Assembly: GCA_037102815.1 (NCBI GenBank)
Contig: BTPP01000003.1
Location: forward strand, 1-64,000
DNA from: Neurospora intermedia
Lineage: Eukaryota > Ascomycota > Sordariomycetes > Sordariales > Sordariaceae
Direction: 5' to 3'
Length of the DNA stretch: 64,000 nt
Positions 58,467-64,000 of the stretch are shown piece by piece. Under the pieces are notes generated by a model. That model was given only the letters and a program-made list of their open reading frames with translations. It searched no databases and was not told the DNA's origin. A program made the position numbers and the translations under genes. How positions within the stretch are numbered: the stretch's first letter is position 1; each line of letters starts with the position of its first letter.

Positions 58467-61167
58467 CTAAAACTCGTCTTCAAAGGGGCAGTCAACGCTA
58501 TCGTGACCGTCACGCTCGCACAAGGCACACCACTTGGACGCATCCACGACTCCGCTCTCCTTGCCGGCCACGGGACCCGACTCCATCAGGTTGGGCAGGG
58601 GCGCTGCCTTCGCAACAGTGACAGATGGCACGATAGGATCCGTGGGGATAGGCTCCAAGGGAGTAGTAGACCGGGAAGTGGGCTCAGCGGCGGCAGGCTG
58701 AGGAGTCAGGGGCTGGGTCCTGGCCCTGGTAGGGGAAAGGGGCGCCGGCTTGATGTCGTCGTCCTTGGTGGAGATGGCCATGGAGCCAACGGCGCTGACA
58801 ATATCGTCCCTGTCCTCGTCCGCCTCCTCGTCACCATCCTCGAGGTCGGAGGCAAGAGACTGCGGCTTGCTCTGTTGCTGCTTGTGGGTGGCGTTCTCGG
58901 TCGCGCTGGCAGAACCGAACATGTTGGTGCAGCTAAGGATGTCGTGGCCAGAAGTGTCACAGAGCTCGCACCAGAGAGCGCCGTTGTCGGTTGCGGCGGT
59001 GTAGGAGTCACTTTCGGGCATCGCCTCGAGAGTTGATCCCCGGCTCCTGAGAGCCTTGTCCGTAGTCTGGGGAACAGGTACCACAATGCTTCGTGACTCA
59101 CGCTGCGAGCTGCGCTCGTTGTTGCTGCCAACCGTCATGGTGCTTGAACGATGGTTCGACTCGCTTGCGGCGTTGCCTCTCCGCAGCATCTCAATCTCAC
59201 GCTCAAGCTCCTCCTCGCGATTGGCCTTGCTGTCGAGCATGGCATGAAGCTCCGCGACCTCGCGCTCGAGCTTCTCACGAGCGAGGCGATCCTCGATAGA
59301 TTCGCCGGTCTTGGCGGTTGGCGTCATGGCATCATCATCGTCATCATCATCACCGGGAGCAGAATCTCGGCTGAGTGAATGAATGATAGCCTTGAGGCCT
59401 CTGATCTCGTCCTCCTTCTGTTCAAGTTCCTTGGCAAGAGGGCCGCTGTCGGGGGAGCCATTGGCGCCGTTGATAGCGGCCTGCGCCTTCTCCCTTTCCC
59501 GGCGGAGCTCGGTACGCGTTCTTTCTACCTCTCCACGGAGGAATTCAACCTCACCCCGGGCCTCTGCTTCCCCTCTACGGGCATCTTCAAGGCCCTCCTC
59601 CAGCTCTTGAACCAATTCTTCCAGTTGCTTAAGCTGTATAGCAACGGCATCCACATCTTCGGTTCGTTCCCTCAGCTCCTGATTCTCCTGCATAAGTTCC
59701 TCAATCTTCTTCTCGTAGATCCTTTCGGTTTCTGAACTCGCCAGCTCCAGGGTATCAATAGTGCTCCGGAAGTCCGCCCGGTGTGCGTCAAACTCGGCAG
59801 TCAGCAGGGCAATCTTGTCGTTCTTTTCCTGCAACAATGCTCGAAGCTGAGCAACGTCCTTATCTTCGAATTCTTCTTGTCGTGATCGATCGCGCAACGA
59901 GCCTTCCGAGCTCTCGATGAGAGCCTGAAGCTCGGTAAGACTGCTTTCCATTTCGACCAGTGTTGCTGCCTGGTCCCTCAGTTGCCTCTCGCGGTCTTCA
60001 AGCTGAGTTCTGAGTTTCTCGAGCTCCTCTTCGTGGGCATTACCAAGGCGCGAGGCTGCCCGCGAGGGGGCGCGGAACCTCATTCCTGGGATAGACCCGG
60101 CAGTGACACCTCCGTTGTTGTGTCCGCTGACAGAAGCAGCATCTTCATCGTCAAAGTTTGGCTGGTGAGCATTGCCAAGGGAGGAGATACTACGAGGTCC
60201 GACACTACCTTTCCTCGTATGTGAGGGCAGTCGCTTGCCCGTGTCTCCAGGCACTCCGCGAACGCTCTGAGAAAACTTGTTAGGCTGTGGACTGGGGAAT
60301 CGTCCAGGAGGGCCTGGTGTGGCAAGCGAAGTGCGCGATCCGGGAGTCATTTGCAGTCGCCTCATGGGCGACTCCGGACGAACAGCACCGGGCCCGACAG
60401 ATTGGCTGAATTTTCGTATAGAGGGGGTAGCCGGCGCACGGCCTCCGAGCTTCAACGCGGGTCCGGGTGGGACAAGATCGGTGGGCGTGCGAGGGAGGGA
60501 GCCGCTGCCGGCATCCCGCTTGACGGCCTTGGATAGGGGGAGGAAAATACCAGCCCCAGGCAGGCTGGTGTTGAAGTAGGAGACACTGGCAAAGATTTGC
60601 GTATTAGCTCGAGTCCAGGCCCCCTTCCAGAAGAAGCATATTGGAGGAATTGTCCGCTTACCCATCGACATCACCGCTGTTCTTTCCGCGCGAGGCAAAC
60701 TCGCGGTGAAGTTCGACTCCGGCAAAGATACCCTTGCGCCCATCGACTGAACCGATGAAGCGAACAGTACCGGTCATGTTGCCGGGAACCTCGACCATGT
60801 CACCAATAGTGATCTCATCGCCGGTGCTCATGGTGCCGGGGTTGATAGAAAGAGGCATGGCGTCGTTGTCGGTGGTGTTTAGGACGGAATGAAGAGCGTA
60901 GGCTTCGGTATCATCGGGGATGGTGGCCAGAGAGTTTTGCGTGAGGGCGGCGTAGGAAGCCTTGCGCGACAGCGCCGGCGGGACAAGGCGCGATGATGAC
61001 AGAGACGGGGCCTGGGACGAGTAGAGCTGGTTGAGATTCGGGGTTGATGCTGTAGCTATGCCGCTGAGGCCTCGGCCGGTGCGTGCTGGTTTCGAGAGTC
61101 CGAGTCTAGGTTTGGGAGTGGTCGTGTAGGTGGTGGAAGTTGCTGTGGTGGTGGTGGTGGAGGTCAT
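58467..61167 (-). CDS. CAP-Gly microtubule plus-end tracking protein (CLIP-170/Tip1 homologue)
   Basis: Two exons (61167-60662 and 60585-58467) encode 874 residues; the 76-nt intron joins DVDG|VSYF within the CAP-Gly domain. CAP-Gly spans about 115-190 (IGDMVEVPGNMTGTVRFIG, GIFAGVEL, then GKNSG where most relatives have GKNDG). Next comes a Ser/Pro/Arg-rich basic linker with SRAASRLG-type motifs, suited to microtubule binding. A long coiled coil runs from about 390 to 700 (EELEKLRTQLEDRERQLRDQ onward), which should dimerise the protein. Two CCHC zinc knuckles end it: WCELCDTSGHDILSC, and WCALCERDGHDSVDC at 854-868. The last residues are FEDEF, an acidic-aromatic tail. This order is that of CLIP-170, fission yeast Tip1 and Aspergillus ClipA, which guide growing microtubules to the cell tip. 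Confidence 0.95.
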
Positions 61168-63567
61168 CTTGGACCGGCTTTGTGGCGGCCACCGACGGGA
61201 CCTGCAAAGGCGGTCGAAGTCGGCCTGTCTGCTAGGGGTAGGGGATAGACTAGCAGGACTAGTCGACTAGTGTAGTAAGTACAGTAGATGCCGACCGAAG
61301 GCCAGTCACCAGTGTGCGTCTGGCGGGAGATGAACAAGGTTCAGGTCAGAAGTGAGGTGAGTCCCGCTCTTGTTTACACACCCCACCTGAGCCCAGGGGC
61401 ACCTCTCGGAAGCTCCTGCTGAGCGATCGCCCCTGACCGCCCGGTGCTCGTGCTTGCAGTGCACAGGACGGTTCGATGCGTGCACGGGGTGTGTGTGGCT
61501 CGCTGACAGCGCCTGCCTTGCCTGTGTGACCCGCGTCTGCGGTACCCGTCCACTAAAAAGTAGCGAGATGGAGCCTCTTGTCCAGGGGTGAGTGCGATTG
61601 CCGTACGGACAGTGGAGGGAATCCCACCTACAGTAGTAGCTATGTACCTCGGTGACTGCGTCTGCTGCTCGAGACGGTGAGATGCACGAGCGGGACGGGA
61701 CTGTCTGGCAGTGAGCGGTAGTGTAGAAAACTTGTGGAAGAGACCGACGGATGATCTCTCGGTAGTTTTGTTTTGAGACCGAGACAATGTGTGCCGCCTA
61801 TAGTAGCGTATCCGCCTTATAGCTTCCGTATCCTTCTTTTATTCTTTCTTAGCACCGCTTTGTATGAGAGGCTCTCTCGGCCCTGAATCTGTTTTCGTCA
61901 ACGCGCCGGCTTCCTCTCATGCGTTGACGTCGCTTTTGGATGATGATAGGCTATCAATCCTGGACTCGCAGAAGAAGGTGGAGGGAGAAAGGATCGATGT
62001 CTCCTCCCCACTATGAGCAAGAAGGTTTAATTTACGGATCCGCGGGGGAGGGACAGACTTCCTATGATCATCTCCAAAGACTTGTCAGCCATCAAAGAAA
62101 TAATTTCAAATCGAAATTTGATCCAGGATAAGACGGGCGTGGTCCCGCGGCTAGAAGCGAGAGGCCCCGACCTGGAAAGGGGTGAGAGCTTGATGGTATG
62201 CCATGGCGCGCACGTACCTGCCGATCGTGAATTGTTGTGAACCCGTGAACTGAATGGAAGAAGAAAGAAGCACAATTGGTGGATTGAATTGTTGATAATG
62301 CGACGCCGCCCGCCGATGAGGTCAAATGACCGATGAGAAAGAGAAGGGACGGATGGAAGAAGGATGACAACTGATCAGTATTATAGACTTCCTTCCCATT
62401 ACCAAGTAATCCTGACCAGTCCAACAAACAAGGATCCTGCACGGTAATGGGACCGAACATGACAAGGAAGCAATATCACAACACCATGGGCAGAGTTGGC
62501 CAGAAGGAACCTCAGATATCGTGTCAACTGAATGCAGCTGCAAGAGAAACCAAGTATGTACACTACATACTAGGTAGACCTAACGTACCGTCCCGACGCC
62601 CGTTTTTTTCTGGCCAGCGGCTTGCCGCATCTCATCTAACCATGCAAACCAAACAGGTACGACAGGTTCGTTGATGTCGACGGCAGGTCACCGGTGAGGC
62701 GTCATTGTCAATGTCACCGGGCTGTTGACCCCCTTTGAGGCTTGCTTCTCCTGCAAGAGCGGATAGTGCCTACACGTCTAGGAAGAAACTGCCCCAGGGG
62801 CAATGTCCTGTCAACCCATCTGTTCGCTGCCCCTGGACGTAAACAAAGCCATTCGTTGTTGGTTTGGAGGGCCGTCAAGAGACAAAGCCCATCCATCTTC
62901 CAGTAAAATTCACAACATGTTTCCTCTCAAGACGAAGGGGAAAGATATCATATCAAGATGCATCCCTCCTTTTTCCATCACTGGCGAGAAAGCAGTTTTC
63001 ATTGGGCATTGTGGCAACCTCAGCTACTCAAGAAAATATTCAGTTCTTTGGTTGAAATATGTACATCCTGGTTGAAGATCGACACCAGTCCGGCCCGGTC
63101 TGCATGGAAACTGGACGATGCCTGAATGTGCTTCCCCTGGCGCCCTGGCAGCAGCCCCCACTTAACACGTTTTCAGCGGAGCACATCAGGGAATAGGTTC
63201 TCCCATGCTATCACGGGGGAGTCGGAGAGCCCAAGAGAAGGACTCTCCGGAGGCCATCGTTGCTTTCCCGTTGGTAGGATAGGAAAAGGAGCCGAGGTGT
63301 ATCTGATCATTTGTGTCCAGGTAATGTTATCATTTTTCTTTAGTCTTTGTGTCTTTAGTTTACCCAGAGAGAGGCGAGCCGTGTTGTCGCCTGATTTTCA
63401 GCCCCGGCCTACAACTTTAGCGACTTGAATGATGCGGCTGTCGTTAGCGGCGTCACCTCGCCATTCGGTTACGGTGTTGCATCGCTGACAGCATTGGCAA
63501 ATGTCCGGTTCAGGGGTCACAGATATCGTAACGGGCCTAGTTTGCCTGTAGCAGAGGCTCTCTCACC
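61168..63567. other. Spacer upstream of the CLIP gene
   Basis: Contains the CLIP promoter and leader at the left and the 3' region of the DUF202 gene at the right. Short frames only; the 137-codon frame at 61374-61787 (-) has no domain. No repeat or RNA gene was recognised. Confidence 0.4.
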
Positions 63568-63935
63568 TTACGCTTCCTCCCCTCGTGCGTCCACGGCACT
63601 CGTCTGTACCGCGAGCACCACTATCAATGATGCTACTATCACCGTCAAGGCAATGAATGATAGCAGCATAATTGTCCCTCTGCTGGCTGGGAACTTGCCC
63701 CTTATCACCCAGTGTTGTCCCACCAGGTAGCGCTTATAGCCAAGAAACAGCGTCAAGATACTAATACCCAAGAACGTTGCACCAAGCGGCTTTCCCAGGT
63801 GCCTTAGAGTTTCCGAATGGTGGGTATCGTCGTTGCCGTCCGATAACGATGTGTTGAGTCGGAAGAGTTGAGTGACGGCAATGCCTATCGATGCAAATGC
63901 TAATGAGGTTCGTAGCCATGCGAGAAACGTTCGTT
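63568..63935 (-). CDS. DUF202/YidH-type membrane protein, last exon
   Basis: The gene enters from the right edge; only its last exon is inside. The exon begins after acceptor GCCTACAG, and its first two bases complete a Glu codon, giving (E)RTFLAWLRTSLAFASIGIAV. That ERTFLAWLRT block is the hallmark of the DUF202 family. Three membrane helices are visible: about 63868-63925 (FLAWLRTSLAFASIGIAVTQ), about 63733-63795 (ATFLGISILTLFLGY) and about 63595-63670 (LLSFIALTVIVASLIVVLAV). It ends DARGEEA and a stop. Fungal DUF202 proteins are small membrane proteins of unknown role; the same domain closes the polyphosphate polymerase Vtc proteins. A branch-like GGCTGAC lies 14 bases before the acceptor. 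The upstream exon with the start is outside the window. Confidence 0.88.
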
Positions 63936-64000
63936 CTGTAGGCGCAAAGAGTCAGCCTGCTGCGCTGCAATATAAAGGAAGGCGTTTGGCTTCATCCTAT

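Noticed and set aside
1-64000. CRISPR array, dispersed 5S rRNA genes and tRNA genes
   Set aside because: No regularly spaced direct repeats with unique spacers were seen; I recognised no 5S rRNA sequence or convincing tRNA on either strand. A dedicated RNA search could still find one.

Overview
The window looks like nuclear DNA of a filamentous ascomycete of the Sordariales, most like Neurospora or Sordaria. Four things point there. Introns are short (about 59-232 nt) with GTAAGT/GTATGT-like donors and CTAAC/CTGAC-like branch sites. Spacers are long and rich in homopolymers, CCTA/TAGG and other microsatellites. A Zn2Cys6 regulator closely resembles ADV-1/PRO1. One 3.5-kb block is almost free of CpA and TpG, the mark of repeat-induced point mutation (RIP).

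Layout. 0-4 kb: the 3' end of a RING-finger gene (+), convergent with a one-exon gene (-) for a cysteine-rich, single-pass membrane glycoprotein. 5.4-7.4 kb: a small graveyard with a decayed short-chain dehydrogenase (+) and fragments that look like an ABC-transporter membrane domain (-). 9.2-11.9 kb: a SAM plus PH domain polarity-type protein (-). 12-25.9 kb: about 14 kb with no supportable gene. 25.9-28.1 kb: the ADV-1/PRO1-like transcription factor (+). 28.1-33 kb: a gene-poor spacer with poly(A) tracts and another unidentified decayed coding stretch. 33-40.7 kb: a compact housekeeping block with NOP14 (-), a membrane-anchored protein of unknown function (+, divergent from NOP14) and a SMUBP2/Hcs1-type helicase (+, five exons). 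43.4-46.9 kb: the AT-rich RIP-mutated fossil element. 50.6-53.5 kb: a long low-complexity cytoplasmic protein (+). 54.9-56.3 kb: an STK16/Env7-type kinase (-). 58.5-61.2 kb: a CLIP-170 homologue (-). 63.6 kb to the end: the last exon of a DUF202 membrane protein (-).

There is no operon or cluster logic; genes are separate transcription units. Several could share a theme of polarised hyphal growth and development (ADV-1-like factor, CLIP-170, SAM-PH protein, wall-sensor-like glycoprotein, vacuolar-type kinase), but that is an inference from family roles, not from the sequence. Exon borders given here were placed by hand from splice signals and frame continuity. No rRNA, tRNA, 5S rRNA or CRISPR array was recognised. 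I did not find a convincing undescribed system; the best leads are the RIP-mutated element with its possible terminal repeats, the three gene relics, and the very long non-coding region ahead of the developmental regulator.
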